The translations under genes and the position numbers were made by a program. Shown one piece after another: positions 1 to 7,661 of a DNA stretch of 64,000 nt (its first letter is position 1; each line of letters starts with the position of its first letter). Origin of the DNA: Rhizobium sp. CG5 (GTDB lineage Bacteria; Pseudomonadota; Alphaproteobacteria; Rhizobiales; Rhizobiaceae); NCBI RefSeq assembly GCF_023701945.1, contig NZ_JABAEF010000021.1, positions 5,461 to 69,460 of the forward strand, read 5' to 3'. The notes under the pieces were generated by a model. That model saw only the letters and a list, made by a program, of their open reading frames with translations. It searched no databases and was not told the origin of the DNA.

Positions 1-1816
1 GCTGGGCCATGCCGGCCAGCTGGCCGGACTGCGCGGCAGTGGAGACCTTGAAGCTGCGGATCAGCTCCAGCAGGTCGCCGGTGTCATTGGCGAGAACGTC
101 CGCCGATGCGGTGGTTTCCTCGGCCATGGCGGCGTTCTGCTGGGTGGCGGTGTCGAGCAGGTTCATGGCGCTGGAGATGCTGCGAAGCGTGGTATCCTGC
201 TCCTGGGCGCTATGGGCGATCTTGGAGACCACGGCATTGGCGCTTTCGATCTGGCTGGAGATGCGCTTCAGCGCCTCGCCGGTCTGGGCGACCAGCTGCA
301 CGCCCTGGCCGACCTGGCCGGACGAGCGGGAGATCTGTGCCTTGATCTCCTTGGCGGCAGCGGCAGAGCGCTGCGCCAGTTCGCGCACTTCCTGGGCAAC
401 GACCGCAAAGCCCTTGCCGCTTTCGCCGGCCCGTGCCGCCTCGACGCCGGCATTCAGCGCCAAAAGGTTGGTCTGGAAGGCGATTTCGTCGATCACGCCG
501 ATGATCTTGGTGATCTCGGCAGACGATTGCTCGATGCCGCTCATCGCCGTAATGGCGCGCTCGACGATGGCGTCGCTCTGCCGGGCTTCTTCGCTCACCG
601 ATTTGACCTGGCCGGCCGCCTCGCGGGCACCGTCTGCCGTCTGGCGAACGGCCACCGTCAGCTCGTCGAGAGCCGCCGAGGTTTCCTCGAGATTGGCCGC
701 CTGGCGCTCGGTGCGCTGGGCAAGCTCGCCGGAAGCCCGGCGGATCTCTTCCTTGCTGACGGCAATGTCATTGCCCTTCAGGTTGACGCGGCCCATGGCT
801 TCTTCCAGCCGGGTCAGGGCTTCGTTGAAGTTGTCGCGCAGCGTCGAATATTTCGGGCCGAGATCGGCGCAGCGCACCGTCAGGTCGCCATCCGCCAGCT
901 GCGCCAGCGACGCGCCGATGGTCGAGACGACGCGGGCCTGCTGGGCGGCTTCGGCCTGCTGCATGTCGATATTCTGCTGGCGCTCGGTGCTGATCGCCGC
1001 ATCCTGCTCGGCCTGGCGTTCGGCCATGGCGTGGCGTTCGCGGATCTTCTGCTGCAGCGAGAGCGTGGCCTTGGCCATCATGCCCACTTCATTGCCCATG
1101 GCGGTGTGGGGAATGTCGATCGAGACATTCTCGTCGGCCACGGCCTCCAGCGAGCGGTGAATGGCCGCCAGCGGCGTGGTGATGCCACGGATGACGTAGA
1201 AGGCTGCTATCATGCCGGCAAGCAGCACCAGGGCGCCGATACCGGCGGCCTTCCAGACCATCCCGCGGATCTCCGCCTGCAGATCGTCGATATAGACGCC
1301 GGTGCCCAGAACCAGGCCCCAGGGCGCAAATGCCTTGGCATAGGAGCTCTTCAGGTAAGCGCCTTCCTTCTCGCCAGGCTTGGTCGAGCTGTAATAATCG
1401 ACAATGCCGCCGCCTGCCTTGCCGATCGACACCATTTCGTCGCGAAACATGTGACCCGTTGAGTCAGGTTTGCCCTTGCTGCTTTCGCCGACCTTGTTGG
1501 CAACCGGATGGATGCGCATCACGACGTCGTAGTCGTAGGCGAAGACGTAGCCGTCGGGATTGTATTTGATCGCGCTGATCTGGCGGAAGGCCTGCTTCTG
1601 CGCCTCTTCGCGGGTCAGTTCACCCGACACTTCGCGGTCATAATAGCTCTGCATGGTCGACAAGGCGGATTCCACCTGCGACTGCAGCATGCCGTAACGC
1701 TCGGCATAGATCGCGTTGGTGGCAGATTGGATCTGGTAATAGACCAGGCCGGCCGCAGCAATGAACAGGCCGACGACCAATATAATCAATTGCCGTGAAA
1801 TCTTTAAATTTTTCAT
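1..1816 (-). CDS. Methyl-accepting chemotaxis protein, sCache type (cut by window start)
   Basis: A membrane chemoreceptor that should signal to CheA/CheW. The visible 605 residues begin at ATG 1814-1816, preceded by a GAGG Shine-Dalgarno. In order they show an N-terminal membrane segment (about residues 8-30), a periplasmic single Cache domain with the typical PDGYVFAYDYDVVMRIHP stretch (about 40-180), a second membrane segment (about 190-212), HAMP, and a methyl-accepting domain with the hairpin tip FQTNLLALNAGVEAARAG. Comparison with the neighbouring paralogue (2157-3995) suggests only about six codons lie beyond the window edge. The C-terminal half is nearly identical in DNA to that paralogue, while the Cache domain differs, so the ligand probably differs. 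The ligand cannot be told from sequence; sCache domains often bind small carboxylates. Confidence 0.93.
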   Translation of the reverse strand, partial: MKNLKISRQLIILVVGLFIAAAGLVYYQIQSATNAIYAERYGMLQSQVESALSTMQSYYDREVSGELTREEAQKQAFRQISAIKYNPDGYVFAYDYDVVMRIHPVANKVGESSKGKPDSTGHMFRDEMVSIGKAGGGIVDYYSSTKPGEKEGAYLKSSYAKAFAPWGLVLGTGVYIDDLQAEIRGMVWKAAGIGALVLLAGMIAAFYVIRGITTPLAAIHRSLEAVADENVSIDIPHTAMGNEVGMMAKATLSLQQKIRERHAMAERQAEQDAAISTERQQNIDMQQAEAAQQARVVSTIGASLAQLADGDLTVRCADLGPKYSTLRDNFNEALTRLEEAMGRVNLKGNDIAVSKEEIRRASGELAQRTERQAANLEETSAALDELTVAVRQTADGAREAAGQVKSVSEEARQSDAIVERAITAMSGIEQSSAEITKIIGVIDEIAFQTNLLALNAGVEAARAGESGKGFAVVAQEVRELAQRSAAAAKEIKAQISRSSGQVGQGVQLVAQTGEALKRISSQIESANAVVSKIAHSAQEQDTTLRSISSAMNLLDTATQQNAAMAEETTASADVLANDTGDLLELIRSFKVSTAAQSGQLAGMAQ

Positions 1817-2156
1817 CTTCGAAACCTCAGGCCACGACGGGCGCAAACGGAACTGGAGATGCGCACGATCATGGGGCGCATATCGGGGATAGAGTTCCGG
1901 TACCTGGGCTGGTCATGGCCATGGAACATTCCGGCATGGCCAAACTATCAAGCAATCAAAAATCAAAGCTTAAAATTTGTCAAATTTTTCGCGCTTCATG
2001 TAGATTACGAATCGCTACATGAACATAAGCTGAATATCGGAAATATATGCCAGTTTATACTCGAAGCTTATGGGTTTATTCCTTGTGCAAGATTAATCAC
2101 AAAGCCGCCAGTCGCAACGGACGGCTTTGTTCAACTCATGAGGGCTTGACGAAGGC
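1817..2156. other. Intergenic region between the two sCache receptors
   Basis: This 340-base AT-rich stretch holds the promoter region of the left receptor and, at its right end, a terminator-like hairpin for the upstream receptor. I see no convincing ORF or RNA gene. The codon and base composition (long A/T runs around 1955-2060) is unlike coding DNA in this window. Confidence 0.6.
2101..2128 (-). terminator. Hairpin downstream of the sCache receptor at 2157-3995
   Basis: Bases 2101-2107 (AAAGCCG) pair perfectly with 2122-2128 (CGGCTTT), with a 14-base loop. Read on the minus strand the stem lies about 30 bases past the stop at 2157 and is followed by T-rich DNA, which fits an intrinsic terminator. 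The stem is short, so strength is uncertain. Confidence 0.5.
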
Positions 2157-3995
2157 TCAGCTGGCCCGACGCATCGGCTGGGCCATGCCGGCCAGCTGGC
2201 CGGACTGCGCGGCAGTGGAGACCTTGAAGCTGCGGATCAGCTCCAGCAGGTCGCCGGTGTCATTGGCGAGAACGTCCGCCGATGCGGTGGTTTCCTCGGC
2301 CATGGCGGCGTTCTGCTGGGTGGCGGTGTCGAGCAGGTTCATGGCGCTGGAGATGCTGCGAAGCGTGGTATCCTGCTCCTGGGCGCTATGGGCGATCTTG
2401 GAGACCACGGCATTGGCGCTTTCGATCTGGCTGGAGATGCGCTTCAGCGCCTCGCCGGTCTGGGCGACCAGCTGCACGCCCTGGCCGACCTGGCCGGACG
2501 AGCGGGAGATCTGTGCCTTGATTTCCTTGGCGGCAGCGGCAGAGCGCTGCGCCAGTTCACGCACTTCCTGGGCAACGACCGCAAAGCCCTTGCCGCTTTC
2601 ACCGGCCCGTGCCGCCTCGACGCCGGCATTCAGCGCCAAAAGGTTGGTCTGGAAGGCGATTTCGTCGATCACGCCGATGATCTTGGTGATCTCGGCAGAC
2701 GATTGCTCGATGCCGCTCATGGCGCTGATGGCGCGCTCGACGATGGCGTCGCTCTGCCGGGCTTCTTCGCTCACCGATTTGACCTGACCGGCTGCCTCGC
2801 GGGCACCGTCTGCCGTCTGGCGAACGGCCACCGTCAACTCGTCGAGGGCCGCCGAGGTTTCCTCCAGATTGGCGGCCTGGCGCTCGGTGCGCTGGGCAAG
2901 CTCGCCGGAAGCGCGGCGGATCTCTTCCTTGCTGACGGCAATGTCATTGCCCTTCAGGTTGACGCGGCCCATGGCTTCTTCCAGCCGGGTCAGGGCTTCG
3001 TTGAAGTTGTCGCGCAGCTCGCCGTATTTCGGGCCGAGATCGGCGCAGCGCACCGTCAGGTCGCCATGCGCCAGCTGCGCCAGGGACACGCCGATGGTCG
3101 AGACGACGCGGGCCTGCTGGGCGGCTTCGGCCTGCTGCATGTCGATATTCTGCTGGCGCTCGGTGCTGATTGCCGCATCCTGCGCGGCCTGGCGTTCGGC
3201 CATGGCGTGGCGTTCGCGGATCTTTTGCTGCAGCGACTGGGTGGCCTTGGCCATCATGCCCACTTCATTGCCCATGGCGGTGTGGGGAATGGTGATTGCG
3301 GTATTTTCGTCGGCCACGGCTTCCAGCGCCTTGTGGATCGCGTTGAGTGGCTGGGTAATGCCGCGGATCACGAAGAAGGCGGCGCCGAGGCCGAGAACGA
3401 AGACCACGAGGCCAACGGAGATCGCCTTGAAGATCGAGGCATTCACTTCTGCCTTCAGGTCGTCTGTATAGAGGCCGGTCGCCACCACGATTTTCCAAGG
3501 CTCGAAGGTCTTGCCGTAAGCGGCCTTGGCAAAGCTATAGTCATCCACCGGATGGCCGGGCTTCGGGCCGATGAACTCGACATAGCCGCCACCGTTCTGG
3601 CCGAGGCGGACCAGTTCGTCACGATAGGCATAACCATTCGGATCACCCTTGCCTTTGTTGCTCTGTCCCACCGACTTGGATGTCGGATGAAACACCAGAA
3701 CCACGTCATAGTCGTAACCGAAGAAATATCCGTCCGGATCGAACTTCAACTTGTTCAAGGTGGCGAACGCCTGCGTCTTGGCATCCTCCAGCGACAGTTC
3801 GCCGGTCTGCACCCGATCGTCATAGGTCTTCATGACGGAGATGGCCGTTTCGACCTGCGTCCTCAAAAGCTCGTAGCGCTGATGATAGATCGCCTCGGAC
3901 GAGGCGCGCACCTGGAAGAAGGTTGCAACAGCGAAAGCTGCCATCAGACCGCCGACAATCAGGATCAGCTGCATCGATATTTTCAGATTTCTCAT
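2157..3995 (-). CDS. Methyl-accepting chemotaxis protein, sCache type
   Basis: A complete 612-residue chemoreceptor. ATG 3993-3995 follows a GAGG ribosome-binding site. Residues 8-30 form a membrane segment. The periplasmic region (about 35-185) is a single Cache domain containing FDPDGYFFGYDYDVVLVFHP and a conserved GKTFEPWKIVVATG end. A second membrane segment lies at about 190-212, followed by HAMP, a coiled coil and the methyl-accepting domain with FQTNLLALNAGVEAARAG. The C-terminus ends in MRRAS and lacks the W-x-x-F tether found in the three other receptors at 41.9-49.7 kb. It is a tandem paralogue of the receptor at 1-1816: from 2177 to about 3320 the two genes align without gaps at an offset of 2176 bases and are almost identical. 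Confidence 0.96.
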   Translation of the reverse strand: MRNLKISMQLILIVGGLMAAFAVATFFQVRASSEAIYHQRYELLRTQVETAISVMKTYDDRVQTGELSLEDAKTQAFATLNKLKFDPDGYFFGYDYDVVLVFHPTSKSVGQSNKGKGDPNGYAYRDELVRLGQNGGGYVEFIGPKPGHPVDDYSFAKAAYGKTFEPWKIVVATGLYTDDLKAEVNASIFKAISVGLVVFVLGLGAAFFVIRGITQPLNAIHKALEAVADENTAITIPHTAMGNEVGMMAKATQSLQQKIRERHAMAERQAAQDAAISTERQQNIDMQQAEAAQQARVVSTIGVSLAQLAHGDLTVRCADLGPKYGELRDNFNEALTRLEEAMGRVNLKGNDIAVSKEEIRRASGELAQRTERQAANLEETSAALDELTVAVRQTADGAREAAGQVKSVSEEARQSDAIVERAISAMSGIEQSSAEITKIIGVIDEIAFQTNLLALNAGVEAARAGESGKGFAVVAQEVRELAQRSAAAAKEIKAQISRSSGQVGQGVQLVAQTGEALKRISSQIESANAVVSKIAHSAQEQDTTLRSISSAMNLLDTATQQNAAMAEETTASADVLANDTGDLLELIRSFKVSTAAQSGQLAGMAQPMRRAS

Positions 3996-4186
3996 TTCGC
4001 CTCACAGACATGGGTCGTCGGCCGGCGGATCTCGAACGCTGAGGTGCACGCCGTTGCAACCGAAAATGATTTCAGCGCTTCCTGCGCGTATAACGGTGCT
4101 ACATCGCACTTGAGCGAAGAGAATTGCAGAATATTCTAAACAAATATCTAAAGTAATCCTAATGCATGGATCGTATCGTCAGAGAC

Positions 4187-4222
4187 AAAACAAAAAGAGC
4201 CGCCGGATATTGATCCGGCGGC
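4187..4222 (-). terminator. Strong intrinsic terminator
   Basis: A perfect 10-bp stem (4199-4208 with 4213-4222) closes a four-base loop and, read on the minus strand, runs straight into TCTTTTTGTTTTG. This is a textbook intrinsic terminator for transcripts arriving from the gene at 4400-4903. Confidence 0.85.
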
Positions 4223-4298
4223 CCGTGCTTGATTTGCCGAGACTTGGTATTCGCTGGCCATGCGCATCTTCTGGGCCATAGCCCGGTGGTGAAAAGAA

Positions 4299-4330
4299 AT
4301 GCGCCCCCGCTTTTGAGGGCGGAGGCGCAT
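4299..4330 (-). terminator. Candidate upstream terminator hairpin
   Basis: ATGCGCC (4299-4305) pairs with GGCGCAT (4324-4330), and an inner CCGC/GCGG extends the stem after one mismatch. The minus-strand reading continues into TTTCTTTTCACC. It lies between the stop at 4400 and the stronger terminator at 4187-4222, so the two may act in series. Confidence 0.5.
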
Positions 4331-4399
4331 CTGCCCGCTTTGCAGCGGAACCCCTACAGCCCGGATCGTATGGCTGGGTGGGGCAGGGAATGGGGCCTT

Positions 4400-4903
4400 T
4401 TACGGCAGCCGAAGCGTGAAGTTCGAAGGGCGGAGAGCAGCCGGTGGCGCGCCCATCGCCGGGGGGGCCGGAGGGCCCATGCTTGGTGCGCCCATGTCGG
4501 CCCGTGTCGGCCGCGCCGTGACCGCCGACGTGGTGGCGGCCGGGTCGATGCCGTCGCCGTTGAGGCCCTTGATGCCATTGGTGGCCAGCATGCCGCCTTC
4601 GGCCAGCCAGCCGTCAGCCTTGCTGATGAACACCACCGGCGAGCCGCCCATCCAGGCCTCGGTCCGGCGCATGGTCGCCACGCCGTCGACATCGTGGATC
4701 TCGACCGTCTGGGTGCCCGTGGCAAGGTTCGGCACGATATAGCTCGGTTTGCGGGTATCGGCAGCCAGCGCCGGGCAGTCGCTGCAGCGCAGGGTCACGA
4801 TACTGTGGCTGCTGCCGGTGGCCGGCGTGACGAATTCGATGGACGATGCCAGCACCGGACCGCTGCTCAAAACGGCAAGGGCTGTCAGGATCAGATGGCG
4901 CAT
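4400..4903 (-). CDS. HPE1-like secreted hypothetical protein
   Basis: A 167-residue protein beginning at ATG 4901-4903 behind GGAG; a TTG one codon upstream is a less likely start. The N-terminus is a short signal peptide (hydrophobic stretch ending about ...PVLAS). The mature part begins SIEFVTPATGSSHSIVTLRC and carries a CSDCP cysteine pair, a VEIHDVDG stretch, RTEAWMGGSPVVFISK, and a proline/alanine-rich tail. From memory this matches rhizobial proteins annotated as plant virulence effector HPE1-like domain proteins; no function is established for that domain here. It should be exported to the periplasm or outside. It is followed by two terminators and appears monocistronic. Confidence 0.7.
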   Translation of the reverse strand: MRHLILTALAVLSSGPVLASSIEFVTPATGSSHSIVTLRCSDCPALAADTRKPSYIVPNLATGTQTVEIHDVDGVATMRRTEAWMGGSPVVFISKADGWLAEGGMLATNGIKGLNGDGIDPAATTSAVTARPTRADMGAPSMGPPAPPAMGAPPAALRPSNFTLRLP

Positions 4904-5051
4904 CAACTCTACTCCGCTTGATTGTCAAGCTGAAGAATAGCGTGCAGTTGTTTCCATCCCGTCAGGGAGACCGGTAAATTTTGAACTAATCGTCGTTTTA
5001 ATCCCGGCTTGGGGCGGGTGGCTCAAACCAGGCCAGGATGGGACTGGGGTC

Positions 5052-6323
5052 TCAGGCCTTTTCCCGCGCCACGGCGCGCCAGCCGATATCGCGTCGGCAA
5101 AAGCCGTTGTCCCAGCGCACCCCGTCCACAAGCCCGTAGGCACGGGCCTGCGCCTCTGCCACGGTGGCGCCGGTCGCGGTGGCATTCAAGACGCGGCCGC
5201 CGGTCGCCACCAGCGCGCCGTCCTTCATGGCTGTGCCGGCATGAAACACCTTTGCACCTGCGGCCTCGGCCGGCAGGTTGCCGATCGGCGTGTTCTTGGC
5301 ATAGCTGCCCGGATAGCCCTTGGAGGCCAGCACGACGGTCAGCGCCGGATCGTCGCTCCACTCCGCCGTCACCTGGTCCAGCGTGCCGGTCGCCGAGGCA
5401 TGAAGCAGCGGCAGCAGATCGCTTTTCAGCCGCATCATCAGCACCTGGCATTCCGGATCGCCGAACCGCACATTGTATTCGATCAGTTCCGGCCCCTTTT
5501 CCGTGATCATCAGGCCGGCGAAGAACACGCCGGAAAACGGCATGCCGCTGTCGGCCATGCCGCGCATGGTCGGCTCGATGATCTCCGTCATGGTCCGCTC
5601 GACCAGTTCCGGCGTCATGACCGGCGCCGGCGAATAGGCGCCCATGCCGCCGGTATTGGGTCCGCTATCGCCATCGCCAACCCGCTTGTGGTCCTGGGCG
5701 GTGGCCAGCGGCAAAAGCGTCTTGCCGTCGCAGAGACAAAAGAAGCTCGCCTCCTCGCCATCCAGAAACGCCTCGACCACGACTTCCGCGCCGGCCGCTC
5801 CAAAAGCGCCCTCGAAACAATCGTCGACGGCGGCCAGCGCCTCCTCGACGGTCATCGCCACGGTCACGCCCTTGCCGGCCGCCAGGCCGTCGGCCTTGAT
5901 GACGATCGGCGCGCCCTGTTCACGGATATAGGCCTTGGCCTTCGGCGCATTGTTGAAGCGCTGATAGGCGCCGGTCGGGATATCATATTTGGCGCAGATA
6001 TCCTTGGTAAAACCCTTGGAGCCTTCCAGCTGGGCGGCCGCCGCCGACGGGCCGAAGGTGGCAATGCCGGCTGCGCGCAGCACGTCGGCCAGCCCCGCCA
6101 CCAGCGGCGCTTCCGGGCCGACCACCACGAAGTCGATCGCCGTGTCGCGGCAAAACGACAGCACGGCGGCATGGTCGTCGGTATCGACAGCGGCAATCGT
6201 GGCATGCTCGGCAATGCCGGGATTGCCAGGGGCGGCATAAAGGGTCGTCAAGAGGGGCGATTGCGCCAGCTTCCAGGCGAGCGCATGTTCGCGGCCGCCC
6301 GATCCGATCAACAGAACTTTCAT
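5052..6323 (-). CDS. purD: Phosphoribosylamine-glycine ligase
   Basis: PurD joins 5-phosphoribosylamine and glycine using ATP to give GAR, the second step of de novo purine synthesis in the cytoplasm. The 423-residue protein starts MKVLLIGSGGREHALAWK, the family signature, at ATG 6321-6323 behind GAGAGGG; a longer in-frame extension to 6350 has no family support. The ATP-grasp domain is evident in FGPSAAAAQLEGSKGFTKD and PNTGGMGAYSPAPV, and the length is normal for the family. The acyltransferase gene lies 55 bases upstream on the same strand, with no evident functional link. Confidence 0.97.
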   Translation of the reverse strand: MKVLLIGSGGREHALAWKLAQSPLLTTLYAAPGNPGIAEHATIAAVDTDDHAAVLSFCRDTAIDFVVVGPEAPLVAGLADVLRAAGIATFGPSAAAAQLEGSKGFTKDICAKYDIPTGAYQRFNNAPKAKAYIREQGAPIVIKADGLAAGKGVTVAMTVEEALAAVDDCFEGAFGAAGAEVVVEAFLDGEEASFFCLCDGKTLLPLATAQDHKRVGDGDSGPNTGGMGAYSPAPVMTPELVERTMTEIIEPTMRGMADSGMPFSGVFFAGLMITEKGPELIEYNVRFGDPECQVLMMRLKSDLLPLLHASATGTLDQVTAEWSDDPALTVVLASKGYPGSYAKNTPIGNLPAEAAGAKVFHAGTAMKDGALVATGGRVLNATATGATVAEAQARAYGLVDGVRWDNGFCRRDIGWRAVAREKA

Positions 6324-6378
6324 CGCTCGCCCTCTCAATGCCGTGGTCACCGGCGGTTAAGGGCAGAGCGGCGAAAGG

Positions 6379-7434
6379 TCAAGAGGAAAGGCCCTGCGAG
6401 CCGGGCACGGCCGCCGATGCAGGTCCGGCGGGGCGCTGCCGGAGCCGGTTCTTCCACAGCGACAGCAGCAGATGGCGCGATGGTTTCTCGATGGCGTGGT
6501 AGCTGAGCGTCGCGACGCCAAGACTGGCGGCCAGGAAGAGCACGGCGCGCAGCCAGCCGGGCACACCTTCGGGCAGGGCGGCCATGGTCAGGTAGCCGAT
6601 CGGCATGTGGAACAGATAGAGCGAAAAGCTGATCTTGCCGGCAAACCGCAGCGGTGGCGAGGACAGCACGGCCCTGGCAATCGGCGCTTCGCAGGCCGTC
6701 AGATAGACGATGATCGTGGCGATCAGCGCGGTCGAGGTTCCCCAGAACGGTCCCGGCGAGACAAAGACATTCTTGGCGAGGAAGAAGAAGGCGATCAGGC
6801 CGAGAGCCGCAAGCCCCGCGGAGGCGGTGTTCGGGCGAAACCAGCCGGTCGAAAACAGCCGTCCGGCCAAGGCGCCGAACAGGAAATAGGGGATCTTCGA
6901 CAGCAGCACGATGCCGGGGCCGGGAAAGCCGAGATGCTGGGCCACCACGAAGCCGACCAGCAAGGCCGCGATCAGGCCCTGTCGCCGGCCCGGATGTTCG
7001 AAACACAGCCACAGCAGAAGAAAGAAGAGGTAGAACTGGATCTCCGGCGGCACCGACCAGAACACGCCGGTCGAGCCGATCATCGCCAGGTGGCGGACGA
7101 TCTGCACGGCGCCGGTGATCGGTTGCGCATAGGTGAAACCCGGAAGATACGAGAGAAAGATGACGAAGAGAATGGCAACCAGATAGACCGGATAGATGCG
7201 CACGAAGCGATGCACGAGATAGTCGCTGACCGCCTCTCGGGTAAAGGCCTTCGAGCCGTAGAGATGGGCCATCAGGAAGCCGCTCAGCGCAAAGAACAGC
7301 GCCACCGATTCGTCGCCGATATGCAGGCCGGGGATGCCGACGCCCAGCATCAGCGACAGATGGGACAGCACGACGGCAAAGGCGGCCAGCCCTCGCAGCC
7401 CGTCAAGGCTCTGGATATAGGCGCTTCGTTCCAT
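6379..7434 (-). CDS. Acyltransferase 3 family membrane protein (OafA/YrhL-like)
   Basis: A 351-residue polytopic membrane protein starting MERSAYIQSLDGLRGLAAFA, with the family's N-terminal SLDGLRGLAA motif followed by the presumed catalytic histidine in VVLSHLSLML and the RFVRIYPVYL motif near residue 90. About ten membrane segments are visible. Members transfer acetyl, succinyl or other acyl groups to cell-surface polysaccharides, Nod factors or glucans; the substrate here cannot be inferred because no polysaccharide genes are adjacent. The C-terminus is rich in Pro, Ala and Ser and ends shortly before purD. Confidence 0.9.
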   Translation of the reverse strand: MERSAYIQSLDGLRGLAAFAVVLSHLSLMLGVGIPGLHIGDESVALFFALSGFLMAHLYGSKAFTREAVSDYLVHRFVRIYPVYLVAILFVIFLSYLPGFTYAQPITGAVQIVRHLAMIGSTGVFWSVPPEIQFYLFFLLLWLCFEHPGRRQGLIAALLVGFVVAQHLGFPGPGIVLLSKIPYFLFGALAGRLFSTGWFRPNTASAGLAALGLIAFFFLAKNVFVSPGPFWGTSTALIATIIVYLTACEAPIARAVLSSPPLRFAGKISFSLYLFHMPIGYLTMAALPEGVPGWLRAVLFLAASLGVATLSYHAIEKPSRHLLLSLWKNRLRQRPAGPASAAVPGSQGLSS

Positions 7435-7661
7435 GCGTCACTCGCTTAGCGATCAGGATGGCTTGGATGATCTTGTTTTGATCTGTTCCGGACAATCATT
7501 ACGAGCAGGACGTAAAGAATGAGCGCCTTTATGTGGTTAACGCTCCGTCTCGATGGGTGGAGGGCGGTGGATGAGCGCTTTCTTGTGGAGCTTGCTGCTT
7601 TGCTGTTGTCTTGCCATCTTGTCTGACTACAGTCCGCCGGCATTTTCCAGAAGGAAGTCCT

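Larger units (their letters stand above)
3996..4399. other. Intergenic region upstream of the sCache receptor
   Basis: About 400 bases without a credible gene. The left part (3996-4160) is AT-rich and probably carries the promoter of the receptor ending at 2157. The right part holds two hairpins that would terminate the minus-strand gene at 4400-4903. A 13-base string (CGAGACTTGGTAT, 4238-4250) also occurs at the end of the palindromic element at 57855-58118. Confidence 0.6.
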
